From positions 1 to 58,869 of the forward strand of contig NZ_JAAYXO010000191.1 in NCBI RefSeq assembly GCF_012515855.1: DNA of 58,869 nt, given 5' to 3'. Positions 35,217 through 43,962 of the stretch are shown here, in pieces (positions within the stretch are counted from its first letter, which is position 1; the number at the start of each line of letters is the position of its first letter). The translations under genes and the position numbers were made by a program. The DNA is from Gordonia sp. (in: high G+C Gram-positive bacteria) (lineage in GTDB: Bacteria; Actinomycetota; Actinomycetes; Mycobacteriales; Mycobacteriaceae). Below the pieces are notes generated by a model. It did not search any database and was not told the DNA's origin. It worked only from the letters and a program-made list of their open reading frames with translations.

Positions 35217-36140
35217 TCAATAGCGGATCCCGAGTCGGTCGTACCGGCGCTCGAGTTTGGCGATCATCCGTTTCGTGCGCAGGTCGTCCCAGATCCACCG
35301 GCCGACGTCGACACCGACGTCGCGGAGCTGGTCTTCACGGAGCTTCTCCCGCACGACGACGGCCTCGACGTCCTCATCGCCCCGCATCTCGCGCTGGTAC
35401 TTCACCATCCCGTCGAACTCACCGACGAACTTCTCGTCGCGACCGAAGTCGCACCGAGCGACGCGGCCCGATTCGAGCGTGTACTCGACCTGCAGGTCGG
35501 GCACCCGATGGCCGGCTTCGATCATCTGGGCACGGCTCCACGACTCGCCCGGAGACTCCGAGTCGCCGTCGGCGAAGGAGAACGCACGCCGGACGAGTGC
35601 GATTCCATGACGGCTCGCACGGAGCCGCCGCGTGACGTCGTCGGCCTGCATACCCAGGCGCAGGCCCGCGTCGAACACGGTGAGAGCCTGTGGCAGCGTC
35701 GCGGTCTTGAGCGCGACGTCGATCGCCGTGCGCTCCATGCTCGTCACGAGAAGCCCGTCGATCTCGACGACGTCGTCCGGCCCGAACGTCCCCGAGTGAA
35801 TGACGCGCCGCGAGCGTTCCGAGCCCCCGCCGTCTTTGCCGTTGGTCACGTGGACGCGACGCTGATCGGGATGCAGCAACGACAGTCCGTGCACCACCGC
35901 CGCGGAGTCGTGACTGAGAACGGGACGCTGCGGACTGATCGCCGCCGCGATGCAACGGAACCCGTAGACGATCCGCTCAGCGTCCTTCCGTCCCGCGACG
36001 GCGGCGCTCGGTACCGACATGCCGCGTGCGACGACGATGAGTTCGCCCGAATGCACCGCCGACGCAAGGCGCCGCTCCGAGATGCCGTGCTCCAGCGCCG
36101 TCTTGCGATGCACGATCCCGTACCTGTCCACCGGCCACAT
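35217..36140 (-). CDS. AbiEi-like HTH plus DUF559/Vsr-fold protein
   Basis: About 307 residues. The N-terminal 60 residues (GIVHRKTALEHGISERRLAS, then GELIVVARGM) resemble the winged-helix of AbiEi-type antitoxins. The C-terminal 110 residues resemble DUF559/Vsr endonuclease folds: E199 in SPGESWSR, D231 in CDFGRDEKF and E241-x-D243-G, with a REKLREDQLRDVGVDVGRW tail. Such proteins occur in many paralogous copies in actinobacteria, usually without an AbiEii toxin; none is beside it here. Nuclease activity is untested. ATG 36140 is preferred; the frame is open back into the palindrome at 36221-36260. Confidence 0.75.
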   Translation of the reverse strand: MWPVDRYGIVHRKTALEHGISERRLASAVHSGELIVVARGMSVPSAAVAGRKDAERIVYGFRCIAAAISPQRPVLSHDSAAVVHGLSLLHPDQRRVHVTNGKDGGGSERSRRVIHSGTFGPDDVVEIDGLLVTSMERTAIDVALKTATLPQALTVFDAGLRLGMQADDVTRRLRASRHGIALVRRAFSFADGDSESPGESWSRAQMIEAGHRVPDLQVEYTLESGRVARCDFGRDEKFVGEFDGMVKYQREMRGDEDVEAVVVREKLREDQLRDVGVDVGRWIWDDLRTKRMIAKLERRYDRLGIRY

Positions 36141-36180
36141 GGGTTCAGTCGACCACCGGCCGCCGTTCGTCGCACCTGCG

Positions 36181-36189
36181 TTATCCACA
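36181..36189 (+). other. Perfect DnaA-box sequence
   Basis: TTATCCACA, the consensus DnaA-binding nonamer, lies just upstream of the AbiEi/DUF559-like gene. It is a single site without an AT-rich region or other boxes, so it is not an origin; chance or a regulatory role are both possible. Confidence 0.35.
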
Positions 36190-36220
36190 GATTGGGCTCG
36201 CCCCTGCGCTCGCTTACGAC

Positions 36221-36260
36221 AACGACGCTCGCTCACCTCCGGAGGTGAGCGAGCGTCGTT
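36221..36260 (-). terminator. Terminator-like hairpin after hisS, palindrome copy 2
   Basis: A perfect palindrome with 20-nt arms and no spacer, about 30 nt after the hisS stop. Its sequence is the same as the palindrome at 35139-35178 apart from the central bases. No U-run follows. It also overlaps the open frame upstream of the AbiEi/DUF559-like gene. Confidence 0.65.
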
Positions 36261-36270
36261 GGAGTGAGCG

Positions 36271-36298
36271 AAGACTACTCAGCGAAGGCTACTCAGCG
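36271..36298 (-). repeat. 14-nt tandem duplication at the hisS stop
   Basis: Two adjacent 14-nt copies, 13 of 14 bases identical, span the end of hisS and its stop codon at 36289-36291, so the last codons and stop are repeated downstream. Confidence 0.7.
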
Positions 36299-37557
36299 AG
36301 GAGGGCGCGCGCCGTCGCGACGACGTCGTCGAGTGAGATCTTGCGCTGCTCGCCGTTCGAGAGGTCCTTCACCTCAATGGTCCGCTCCTCGAGTTCCCGG
36401 TCGCCGAGGACCAGGGCCAGGCGAGCGCCCGAGCGGTCGGCCGCCTTCATCGCGCCCTTGAGGCCGCGATCGCCGTAGGCGAGGTCGACGCTGACACCCG
36501 CGGCACGCAACTGTCCGGCGACATAGACCAGTTCGCTCTTGGCCGCCGCGCCGAGCGGCACGCCGTACACCTGGACCCGACCTTCACCGGCCACCGAGAC
36601 GCCTTCGGCCTCCAGTGCCAGAACCGTCCGGTCGACGCCGATGCCGAAGCCGATGCCCGAGAGGTCCTGCTTGCCGCCGACCTGCTTCATCAGACCGTCG
36701 TAACGACCACCGCCGCCGATGCCCGACTGCGCGCCGAGACCGTCGTGGACGAACTCGAAGGTCGTCTTGGTGTAGTAGTCCAGGCCGCGGACGAGTCGCG
36801 GGTTGATGACGTACTCGACGCCCAGGCGATCGAGGCCGCGGCGGACCTCGTCGAAGTGCTCCCGCGCCGAGTCGCTGAGGTGATCGAGCATCAGCGGGGC
36901 CGACGCGGTCATCTCCTTGATCTCCGGGCGCTTGTCGTCGAGCACGCGAAGCGGGTTGATCCTGGCGCGCTCGCGCGTCGGCTCATCGAGATCGAGACCG
37001 AACAGGAACTCCTGCAGCGCTTCTCGGTACTGCGGACGGCAGGTCTCGTCGCCGAGCGAGGTGAACTCGAGGCGGTAGCCCGACAATCCGAGGCTCTTGT
37101 AGCCCTCGTCGGCCACGGCGATGACCTCGGTGTCGAGGGCCGGATCGTCCACACCGATGGCCTCGATCCCGACCTGCTGCAGCTGGCGGTAGCGCCCGGC
37201 CTGCGGTCGCTCGTACCGGAAGAACGGCCCGGCGTAGCAGACCTTCACCGGCAACTGACCGCGGTCGAGTCCGTGCTGGATCACCGCGCGCATCACGCCC
37301 GCGGTGCCCTCGGGGCGCAGCGTGACCGACCGACCGCCGCGATCGGCGAAGGTGTACATCTCCTTGCTGACCACATCGGTCGACTCTCCGACGCCGCGCG
37401 CGAACAGCGCCGTGTCCTCGAAGATCGGCAGTTCGATGTGTCCGTAGCCCGCACGATGGGCCGCTCCGGTCAGCGCGTTCCGAACCGCGAGGAAATCAGC
37501 CGAGGCCGGTGGGAAATAGTCGGGAATGCCTTTCGGCGCCGCAAACTCGCCACTCAC
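36289..37557 (-). CDS. hisS: Histidyl-tRNA synthetase
   Basis: Charges tRNA-His. The 422-residue class II enzyme shows [32 protein letters not shown], motif 2 [19 protein letters not shown], the histidine-specific [15 protein letters not shown], and motif 3 [10 protein letters not shown], then the anticodon-binding domain. GTG 37557 overlaps the stop of the MBL hydrolase gene (GTGA); the open frame upstream of it lies inside that gene and is not used. Confidence 0.98.
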   Translation of the reverse strand: MSGEFAAPKGIPDYFPPASADFLAVRNALTGAAHRAGYGHIELPIFEDTALFARGVGESTDVVSKEMYTFADRGGRSVTLRPEGTAGVMRAVIQHGLDRGQLPVKVCYAGPFFRYERPQAGRYRQLQQVGIEAIGVDDPALDTEVIAVADEGYKSLGLSGYRLEFTSLGDETCRPQYREALQEFLFGLDLDEPTRERARINPLRVLDDKRPEIKEMTASAPLMLDHLSDSAREHFDEVRRGLDRLGVEYVINPRLVRGLDYYTKTTFEFVHDGLGAQSGIGGGGRYDGLMKQVGGKQDLSGIGFGIGVDRTVLALEAEGVSVAGEGRVQVYGVPLGAAAKSELVYVAGQLRAAGVSVDLAYGDRGLKGAMKAADRSGARLALVLGDRELEERTIEVKDLSNGEQRKISLDDVVATARALLAE

Positions 37558-38237
37558 AGTCCGAATCGTCCTTTCTTGTTCGCGCCGGGCAGATCGAGCA
37601 GGAACGGATTGCTCGTGCGCTCGGCGCCGATGGTGGTCTGGGGTCCGTGACCCGGGAGGATCACGACGTCGTCGTCGCGCGTCATCAACTTCTCGGCGAT
37701 CGACGCGAGGAGCGTCTGGTGACTGCCGCCGGGGAGGTCGGTACGACCGATCGAACCATTGAACAGTACGTCGCCCGCGAAGCACACGGCCGCCGAGTCG
37801 GGGCTCAGCAGCACGCTGCCCGCCGAATGGCCGGGCGCGTGGTCGACGGCCCACCGGAAGCCTGCGGCGTCGACGTCTTCCCCGTCGACGAACTCGATGA
37901 CCTTCTCCGGCTCGGTGAACGTCATGTCGCCGATCATCGACGACAGTGCGCTCCCCAGTCCCATGCCCGGGTCGGTGAGCATCGGGCGATCGTCGGCGTG
38001 GATGTACACCGGGATCGAGTACTCGTCGGCGAGTTCGGTCGCGTTCCAGGTGTGGTCGAGGTGGCCGTGCGTCAGGAAGATCGCGACCGGCGTCAGCTCG
38101 TACTCGGCCAGGGCCTCGCGCACACTGGGCGCGGCGTCCTGCCCCGGATCGATGATGACCGCGTCACTGCCGCGATCCTCCGCGACCAGATAGCAGTTGG
38201 TCTGGAACATGCCTGCGGGGAACCCGGCGATCAGCAC
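37554..38237 (-). CDS. MBL-fold metallohydrolase (glyoxalase II-like, Rv2581c type)
   Basis: A 227-residue metallo-beta-lactamase-fold hydrolase with all binuclear-zinc ligands: THGHLDH (56-62), H137, D156 and H197. It is close to glyoxalase II (hydroxyacylglutathione hydrolase) but shorter, and actinobacteria lack glutathione, so the thioester substrate, possibly a mycothiol adduct, is uncertain. The GTG start at 38237 is set by AAGGAGGT (38245-38252) 7 nt upstream; an ATG touching that site is out of frame. The pairing with hisS is conserved in M. tuberculosis (Rv2580c-Rv2581c). Confidence 0.9.
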   Translation of the reverse strand: MLIAGFPAGMFQTNCYLVAEDRGSDAVIIDPGQDAAPSVREALAEYELTPVAIFLTHGHLDHTWNATELADEYSIPVYIHADDRPMLTDPGMGLGSALSSMIGDMTFTEPEKVIEFVDGEDVDAAGFRWAVDHAPGHSAGSVLLSPDSAAVCFAGDVLFNGSIGRTDLPGGSHQTLLASIAEKLMTRDDDVVILPGHGPQTTIGAERTSNPFLLDLPGANKKGRFGL

Positions 38238-38324
38238 GAGGCATACCTCCTTATAGGGGCACGGCGATCTGCCGCGCACCGCGTCTAACCCCCATTGTCT
38301 CATCGGTTGCCAAGGCCCCTGCGA

Positions 38325-38330
38325 TAGCAT
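38325..38330 (+). promoter_or_regulatory. Possible -10 box for the cyclophilin gene
   Basis: TAGCAT fits TANNNT. A transcript starting about 7 nt downstream would carry a leader of some 50 nt containing a GC-rich hairpin (about 38331-38365) and the AGGAGG site. No clear -35 box is seen. Confidence 0.3.
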
Positions 38331-38388
38331 GGGGCGCGCTGTAGCGACAGCGCCCTGCCCCACATGCCGCACAGGAGGTTCCATCAGC

Positions 38389-39318
38389 GTGTCGTCCAAC
38401 GAAGAGCGTCGCGATGCCGCCCGCCGCAAGCTGGAAGAACGGCTCGAAAGCGAACGCCGGGCCGCACGCCAGCGGCGCCTCACGCTGATCTCGGTCTGCA
38501 GCGTCGCGGTCCTCGCCGCCGTCGCCGTCGGCGGATACTTCTACTACCGCCACTGGGACGACAAGCGTCACACGATCTGCGAGTACACGAAGGCCGACAA
38601 CGACCTCAACAAGACGATCGAGGTCCTCGAGAAGCAGATCGCGAGTGCGCCGGCCGATCAGAAGGCCCAGGGCGAGAAGTACATCGAGTTCATGCGCGAG
38701 GGCGCCAAGAAGGTCCGCAGCTCCCCGATGCCGGAGAGCCGCGTCCTCAACACCGGCACCGTCGACTGGACGCTGACCACCAATCTCGGCGAGATCCCGG
38801 TGACCCTCGACCGGGAGTCGGCGCCCTGCAACGTCAACGCGATCGTCTCGCTGTCGAACAACAACTTCTACGACAACTCCGAGTGCCACCGCCTGGCCCA
38901 GAGTGATCAACTGCACGTGCTGCAGTGCGGCGATCCGACGCGCACCGGAGCCGGGTCCCCCGGCTGGAGCACGGTCGACGAGAACCCGACCAACCTCGAA
39001 GTGGGCGAGATGAACCCGCAGCTCATGCAGATGGGCATGGAGCCGCCGGCGATCTACCCGCGCGGAACCGTCGCGATCGCGAACCGCAACGACCAGCAGA
39101 ACGGCGTCGTCAACACCGGCAGCGCACAGTTCTTCATCGTCACCAAGGACACCCAGCTGCAGCCCAACCTCGCCGTGGTGGGCAAGGTCGACGACGCAGG
39201 CATGAAGATTGTCGACAAGGTGGTCGCGGGCGGCATCGACCCGGGTCCGGTCGGAACCGCCGAGAACGGCTTCCCGAAGACGACGCTCGAGATCAAGTCG
39301 ACCTCGATCAGCGAGTGA
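38389..39318 (+). CDS. ppiB: Membrane-anchored cyclophilin-type peptidyl-prolyl isomerase (Rv2582 type)
   Basis: A 309-residue protein: a charged, probably coiled N-terminal segment (5-30, rich in Arg/Glu), a membrane helix at about 31-53, a helical linker, and a cyclophilin domain from about residue 125 (TTNLGEIPVTLDRESAPCNVNAI, CHRL, LQCGDPTRTG, SQFF-type motif as SAQFFIVTKD). It probably faces the outside of the membrane and assists folding of exported proteins. The GTG start has AGGAGG about 10 nt upstream. It is convergent with relA, as in M. tuberculosis. Confidence 0.93.
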   Translation: MSSNEERRDAARRKLEERLESERRAARQRRLTLISVCSVAVLAAVAVGGYFYYRHWDDKRHTICEYTKADNDLNKTIEVLEKQIASAPADQKAQGEKYIEFMREGAKKVRSSPMPESRVLNTGTVDWTLTTNLGEIPVTLDRESAPCNVNAIVSLSNNNFYDNSECHRLAQSDQLHVLQCGDPTRTGAGSPGWSTVDENPTNLEVGEMNPQLMQMGMEPPAIYPRGTVAIANRNDQQNGVVNTGSAQFFIVTKDTQLQPNLAVVGKVDDAGMKIVDKVVAGGIDPGPVGTAENGFPKTTLEIKSTSISE

Positions 39319-39349
39319 CGTTTCGACTCACGAACTGATCTCCGTCAGC

Positions 39350-39393
39350 CGAGACGAGCCGAGACCCGCAACGGGTCTCGGCTCGCCTCGTTT
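39350..39393. terminator. Intrinsic terminator between cyclophilin gene and relA
   Basis: An 18-bp stem with one A/C mismatch and a GCAAC loop, followed by TTT on the plus strand, fills the 78-nt gap between the convergent genes. It can serve both directions. Confidence 0.8.
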
Positions 39394-39396
39394 CAG

Positions 39397-41691
39397 CTAG
39401 GCCGCCGAGGTCACGCGGTACACGTCGTACACGCCCTCGACGTTGCGAACCACGTTCAGCACGTGCCCGAGATGCTTGGGATCGCCCATCTCGAAGGTGA
39501 ACTTGCTGACGGCCACGCGATCCCGATTCGTGGTGAGCGACGCGGACAGGATGTTCACCCGCTCATCGGCGAGCACGCGCGTCACGTCCGACAGCAGACG
39601 ATGCCGGTCGAGGGCCTCCACCTGGATTGCGACGAGGAACACCGAGGACGGGTTCGGCGCCCACTGCACCGGAAGCAGGCGTTCCGGCTGGGCCCGCAGG
39701 TCGTCTGCGTTGGTGCAGTCGTCGCGGTGGACGCTGACGCCGCCGCCGCGGGTGATGAAACCGATGATCTCGTCGCCCGGTACCGGGGTGCAGCATTTGG
39801 CGAGCTTCACCAGAACGTTGTCGACGCCTTCGACCACCACGCCCGAATCACCCGTCTGCCTGCGCCGGGTCGGGGTCGACGGGGTCGCCCGGGCGGCGAT
39901 CTCCTCCTCGGCCGCGTCCACGCCGCCGAGCATCGCCACCAGTCGGTGCACCACGCGCCCGGCGGGAACATGCCCCTCGCCGACCGCGGTATAGAGCGCG
40001 TCGACGTCCGCGAAGCCGAACTCCTTGGCCAGTGCGGTGATCGATTCGCCCGACACCAGTCGGTGCACCGGAAGGCCGCCGCGGCGGACCTCCTTGACGA
40101 TCGACCCCTTGCCCGCTTCGAGCGCCTCCTCGCGACGCTCCTTGGCGAACCACTGACGGATCTTGGCCTTGGCGCGCGGCGAGACCACGAAGTTCTGCCA
40201 GTCTTTGCTCGGCCCGGCGCTCTCGGCCTTCGACGTGAAGACCTCGATCACCTCGCCGTTCTCGAGCGCCCGTTCCAGGGCCACCAGCCGGCCGTTGACC
40301 CGCGCGCCGATACAGCGGTGCCCCACCTCGGTGTGGACGGCATACGCGAAGTCGACCGGCGTCGAACCCGCGGGGAGGGTCACCACGTCGCCCTTCGGGG
40401 TGAAGACGAAGATCTCCTTGACCGCGAGGTCGTAGCGCAGCGATTCGAGGAACTCCCCCGGATCGGCGGCCTCCCGCTGCCAGGCGAGCAACTGGCGCAT
40501 CCACGCCATGTCGTCGACCTCGGCGACGTCGGTGGTCTTGCGGCCCTTACCTTTTCGGCCTTCTTTGTACCGCCAGTGCGCTGCGATGCCGAACTCCGCG
40601 GTCCGGTGCATCTCCACGGTGCGGATCTGGATCTCCAGCGGCTTGCCCTCGGGACCGATCACCGTGGTGTGCAACGACTGGTACACGCCGAAGCTGGGCT
40701 GCGCGATGTAGTCCTTGAACCGGCCGGCCATCGGCTGCCAGAGCGAATGCACGACGCCGATCGCGGCGTAGCAGTCGCGCACCTCGTCGCACAGGATGCG
40801 CATGCCGACGAGGTCGTGGATGTCGTCGAAGTCTTTGCCCTTGACGATCATCTTCTGGTAGATCGACCAGTAGTGCTTGGGCCTGCCCTCGACGGTCGCC
40901 GTGATCCGCGATCCCGCGAGCGCGTTGTTCAGGTCCGACCGCACCCGGGCGAGATAGGTGTCACGGCTCGGCGCCCGATCGGCCACCAGGCGGACGATCT
41001 CCTCGTACTTCTTGGGATGGAGGATCGCGAACGAGAGATCCTCGAGTTCCCACTTGACCGTCGCCATGCCGAGACGATGTGCCAGGGGCGCGATCACCTC
41101 GAGGGTCTCGCGGGCCTTGCGCGCCTGCTTCTCCGGCGGCAGAAACCGCATGGTCCGCATGTTGTGCAGGCGGTCGGCCACCTTGATCACCAGCACCCGC
41201 GGATCACGAGCCATCGCGATGATCATCTTGCGAATGGTCTCGGCCTCGGCCGCACTGCCCAGCGCGACCTTGTCGAGCTTGGTCACGCCGTCGACCAGAT
41301 GTGCCACCTCCGAACCGAAGTCCGCCTCGAGCTGATCGAGCGAGTACCCGGTGTCCTCCACCGTGTCGTGCAGCAGGGCCGCGACGAGGGTGGTGGTGTC
41401 CATCCCCAGATCGGCGAGAATCGTCGCCACCGCCAGCGGATGGGTGATGTACGGGTCGCCCGACTTCCGGAACTGTCCGGAGTGGTGCTCGTCCGCGACG
41501 GTGTACGCCTGCTGAAGCACCGCGAAGTCCGCCTTCGGGTACACCTCGCGATGCAGGGATACCAGGGGCTCGAGCACAGGTGCGACTCCGCTGCGGGGCG
41601 CCGCAGTCATCCGGCGCGCCAGTCGCGCACGCACCCGGCGCGAGCTCAGCGGAGAGGCATCGTCGGGTCGCTTGGTGTCGGGATCGCTCAT
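39397..41691 (-). CDS. relA: Bifunctional (p)ppGpp synthetase/hydrolase Rel
   Basis: Makes and degrades the stringent-response alarmone. The 764 residues hold the HD hydrolase domain (H108-D109 in [19 protein letters not shown]), the synthetase domain ([49 protein letters not shown]), TGS ([21 protein letters not shown]) and a C-terminal ACT domain, so both activities should be intact. ATG 41691 lacks a Shine-Dalgarno; it lies 13 nt after apt, sits inside an 8-bp dyad and has a TACGAT box 6 nt upstream, suggesting its own leaderless transcript. Confidence 0.97.
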   Translation of the reverse strand: MSDPDTKRPDDASPLSSRRVRARLARRMTAAPRSGVAPVLEPLVSLHREVYPKADFAVLQQAYTVADEHHSGQFRKSGDPYITHPLAVATILADLGMDTTTLVAALLHDTVEDTGYSLDQLEADFGSEVAHLVDGVTKLDKVALGSAAEAETIRKMIIAMARDPRVLVIKVADRLHNMRTMRFLPPEKQARKARETLEVIAPLAHRLGMATVKWELEDLSFAILHPKKYEEIVRLVADRAPSRDTYLARVRSDLNNALAGSRITATVEGRPKHYWSIYQKMIVKGKDFDDIHDLVGMRILCDEVRDCYAAIGVVHSLWQPMAGRFKDYIAQPSFGVYQSLHTTVIGPEGKPLEIQIRTVEMHRTAEFGIAAHWRYKEGRKGKGRKTTDVAEVDDMAWMRQLLAWQREAADPGEFLESLRYDLAVKEIFVFTPKGDVVTLPAGSTPVDFAYAVHTEVGHRCIGARVNGRLVALERALENGEVIEVFTSKAESAGPSKDWQNFVVSPRAKAKIRQWFAKERREEALEAGKGSIVKEVRRGGLPVHRLVSGESITALAKEFGFADVDALYTAVGEGHVPAGRVVHRLVAMLGGVDAAEEEIAARATPSTPTRRRQTGDSGVVVEGVDNVLVKLAKCCTPVPGDEIIGFITRGGGVSVHRDDCTNADDLRAQPERLLPVQWAPNPSSVFLVAIQVEALDRHRLLSDVTRVLADERVNILSASLTTNRDRVAVSKFTFEMGDPKHLGHVLNVVRNVEGVYDVYRVTSAA

Positions 41692-41700
41692 AGAGCGATC
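41682..41700 (-). promoter_or_regulatory. Dyad spanning the relA start codon
   Basis: Inverted arms GATCGCTC/GAGCGATC of 8 nt around three bases, with the ATG (41689-41691) at the centre. In a read-through mRNA from apt it would form a hairpin over the start codon; in a leaderless mRNA it could only act as DNA. Confidence 0.5.
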
Positions 41701-41703
41701 GTA
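41698..41703 (-). promoter_or_regulatory. Candidate -10 box for leaderless relA mRNA
   Basis: The minus-strand TACGAT fits TANNNT and ends 6 nt before the relA ATG, between the apt stop and relA. No ribosome-binding site is present and no strong -35 is seen. Confidence 0.4.
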
Positions 41704-41704
41704 C

Positions 41705-42277
41705 TCAGCCGAGGCAGAGGTTATGCACCCGAACCGCGGGGCCCAGTTCCGCAGCGACGAGTTCGCGGCCCGACAGTCCGTCGAGCTCCATGACCACCGC
41801 GATCGTGTCGACCCGTGCGCCCGCTCGCTGTAGCAGCTGCGCTGCCGCCACCGCCGTCCCCCCGGTGGCGAGGACATCGTCGAGCACCGCGACCCGACGA
41901 TCAGCGAGGTCGATGCCGTCCTCCGGGATCTCGAGTCGCGCGGTGCCGTACTCCAGCTGGTAGTCGAGCCCGATCACCGGCGGCGGCAGCTTGCCGCCCT
42001 TGCGGACCGCCACCACCCCGAGACCGAGCTGCCGCGCGACGGCCCCGCCGAGCAGGAAGCCGCGGGCGTCGACCCCGGCGATCAGATCGGCGCCGCTGCA
42101 GGCCGAGGCCAGTGCGTCGACCACCGCATCGAGTCCGTCGGGGTCCGCGAGGACCGGTGTCAGGTCCTTGAACGCGATCCCGGGCTCCGGGAAATCGGCG
42201 ATCAGCCGAGCGCGTCGCTCGATGACGGCCCGCGCCCGGTCCAGCGCGTCGCTGTCGTCGCGGTCACCGACGTTCAC
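41705..42277 (-). CDS. apt: Adenine phosphoribosyltransferase
   Basis: Purine salvage: adenine plus PRPP to AMP. The 190-residue protein has [38 protein letters not shown] and the PRPP motif [16 protein letters not shown] 42277 overlaps the stop of the upstream lipoprotein gene (GTGA) and has GGGAGGT just upstream. The lipoprotein-apt-rel order is conserved in mycobacteria. Confidence 0.96.
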   Translation of the reverse strand: MNVGDRDDSDALDRARAVIERRARLIADFPEPGIAFKDLTPVLADPDGLDAVVDALASACSGADLIAGVDARGFLLGGAVARQLGLGVVAVRKGGKLPPPVIGLDYQLEYGTARLEIPEDGIDLADRRVAVLDDVLATGGTAVAAAQLLQRAGARVDTIAVVMELDGLSGRELVAAELGPAVRVHNLCLG

Positions 42278-43962
42278 CGCACCTCCCAGCGATCCATGTT
42301 CCACCCGGTGCCCGAGCTCCCCATCCCGGGGACCATGTTCGCCACGGACACCGACTCGCGTGCCCGAACGGTGCCGAACAGCGGAATCGTCGGCAGCTGT
42401 TCCCAGGCTGCGGTCTCGATGGTGCGCAACAGCGGCAGGCGCGCGCTGTCGCTCGTGGTGCCGGCAAGGTCACCGATGGCGGCGGTCACCTGGCGATCGC
42501 GGAGCCCCGAGAGGTTCAGCGGGTCGCCGGTCGCGAACGCGAAGACCTCCGGGAAACCGGACGCCGTGCTCGATGCGGCGAACGTGCCGTCCGACATCAG
42601 GATCGCGTCGTACTCCTTGCCCAGCCCCTCGATCGACAACTCCGGCGACGAGACGTCCTCGACCGTGATGCCCGCCGGACCGCAGGTCTGGCCGATCATC
42701 TTGACGAGCTCGGCGTTCTCGGTCGACTTCGCGACGTACCCGATCCGCACTGTCGGCGTGGCGCGCCTGCCTGCGCCTCGCTCGCCCAACAGCGACTTGG
42801 CCCGGGCCACGTCGGACCGCGGATAACGGCGACTGTACTGCGCATTCAACGACGGTCCCAGGGGATCCGCGGGCGAGGCCGAGCGCAGATTCCAGGGGAC
42901 ACCGTTGGCGCCGAAGCGGCGTGCCAGCGCGTCCCGCGGCATGCAGGACGCCAGCGCGCGCCGCACCAGCGGATCGGTGCCCACGCCCTTGCCTGCGAAG
43001 ACGAGTTGGGTCACGGACAGCGGCGCAGGCTCACGGATCGTCGTGCGATTGACCGGCGCGCTGGGTGCGGCCTCGCCGGCGATCCTGGCGCCGAGCGCCA
43101 GGTCCCCCGAGTCGACCACCGTCGCACGCGACCCGTCGAGCGCCTTCTCGCCATCGGTTCCCCGCGGCCACACGGTCACCGATTCGGAGGCGGGGGGCTC
43201 ACCCCACCACTTCTCGTTCGGAACCAGCGTGAGCCCGCCTTCGACGGAGTAGGCGTCGACGCGGTAGGGACCGGCTGCGGGGAAGGTCGCCGCGTCGACC
43301 TGCGAACCCGGCTTCAGGTCGAAGGCGGTGTTCCACGCGGCGGCGATCTTGGCGATGACGGCCTTGTCCCCCGAGCGGATCGCGTCGACCACGTTGGGCA
43401 CACCGGCCGCGCGCGCGACCACGTGCGGCGGCAGCAGGGTGCCTGCGCCGAACATCTCGCGCCACTGTCCGTAGGTGCGGCCGCGCTTGAAGACGACCGT
43501 GGCGACCTTGGCACCCGGCGTGCAGTCGACCCGAGCGATGTCTTCGTACCCGGCGTGGGTCGCGGCGTCGAATCCCGGTGTGGTGCCGCTCAGCGCGGTG
43601 GCCGCCAGGAAGAGGGCGTCGCAGGTCATCGGCTTGTCGTCGGAATAGCCCGCGTCCTTCGAGAACTGGTAGGTGAGGGTCTGTTCGGAGCCCGGTTCTT
43701 CGACGACCGTCCCGATGTCGTGGTCGGCGATGATCTGCCCCTCGGGGCCGACGATCGAGAACCCGGGCAGCACCCGGTTGAGCGCCATGATCGTGCCGTC
43801 CGCATGCCCCTGAACCGTGTTCGCGTTGTAGGAGGCGACGCGCGCATCGACCAGATAGTCGATGTCGGCACGATCGTCGCCCCCGCAGGCCACCAGCAGA
43901 GCACCCGCGGCCGAACCGGCCGCGAGAAGCGAGGCGGCACGGCGCAGCCGCGGGTGTATCAT
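42274..43962 (-). CDS. Family 5 solute-binding lipoprotein (Rv2585c type)
   Basis: A 562-residue exported lipoprotein: basic N terminus, hydrophobic core and lipobox LVAC with Cys26, followed by a DppA/OppA-like substrate-binding domain (TYQFSKDAGYSDDKPMTC, PYRVDAYSVEGGLTLVPNEKWWG). No permease or ATPase genes are adjacent, so the transporter partner is elsewhere or it acts alone. ATG 43962 overlaps the secF stop (ATGA). The secD-secF-lipoprotein-apt-rel order matches M. tuberculosis. Confidence 0.9.
   Translation of the reverse strand: MIHPRLRRAASLLAAGSAAGALLVACGGDDRADIDYLVDARVASYNANTVQGHADGTIMALNRVLPGFSIVGPEGQIIADHDIGTVVEEPGSEQTLTYQFSKDAGYSDDKPMTCDALFLAATALSGTTPGFDAATHAGYEDIARVDCTPGAKVATVVFKRGRTYGQWREMFGAGTLLPPHVVARAAGVPNVVDAIRSGDKAVIAKIAAAWNTAFDLKPGSQVDAATFPAAGPYRVDAYSVEGGLTLVPNEKWWGEPPASESVTVWPRGTDGEKALDGSRATVVDSGDLALGARIAGEAAPSAPVNRTTIREPAPLSVTQLVFAGKGVGTDPLVRRALASCMPRDALARRFGANGVPWNLRSASPADPLGPSLNAQYSRRYPRSDVARAKSLLGERGAGRRATPTVRIGYVAKSTENAELVKMIGQTCGPAGITVEDVSSPELSIEGLGKEYDAILMSDGTFAASSTASGFPEVFAFATGDPLNLSGLRDRQVTAAIGDLAGTTSDSARLPLLRTIETAAWEQLPTIPLFGTVRARESVSVANMVPGMGSSGTGWNMDRWEVR

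Noticed and set aside
35217-36140. A complete type IV toxin-antitoxin pair
   Set aside because: No AbiEii-like nucleotidyltransferase toxin gene lies on either side.
38238-38244. ATG at 38244 as the start of the MBL hydrolase
   Set aside because: It directly abuts the AAGGAGGT and is out of frame with the hydrolase; GTG 38237 is in frame with proper spacing.
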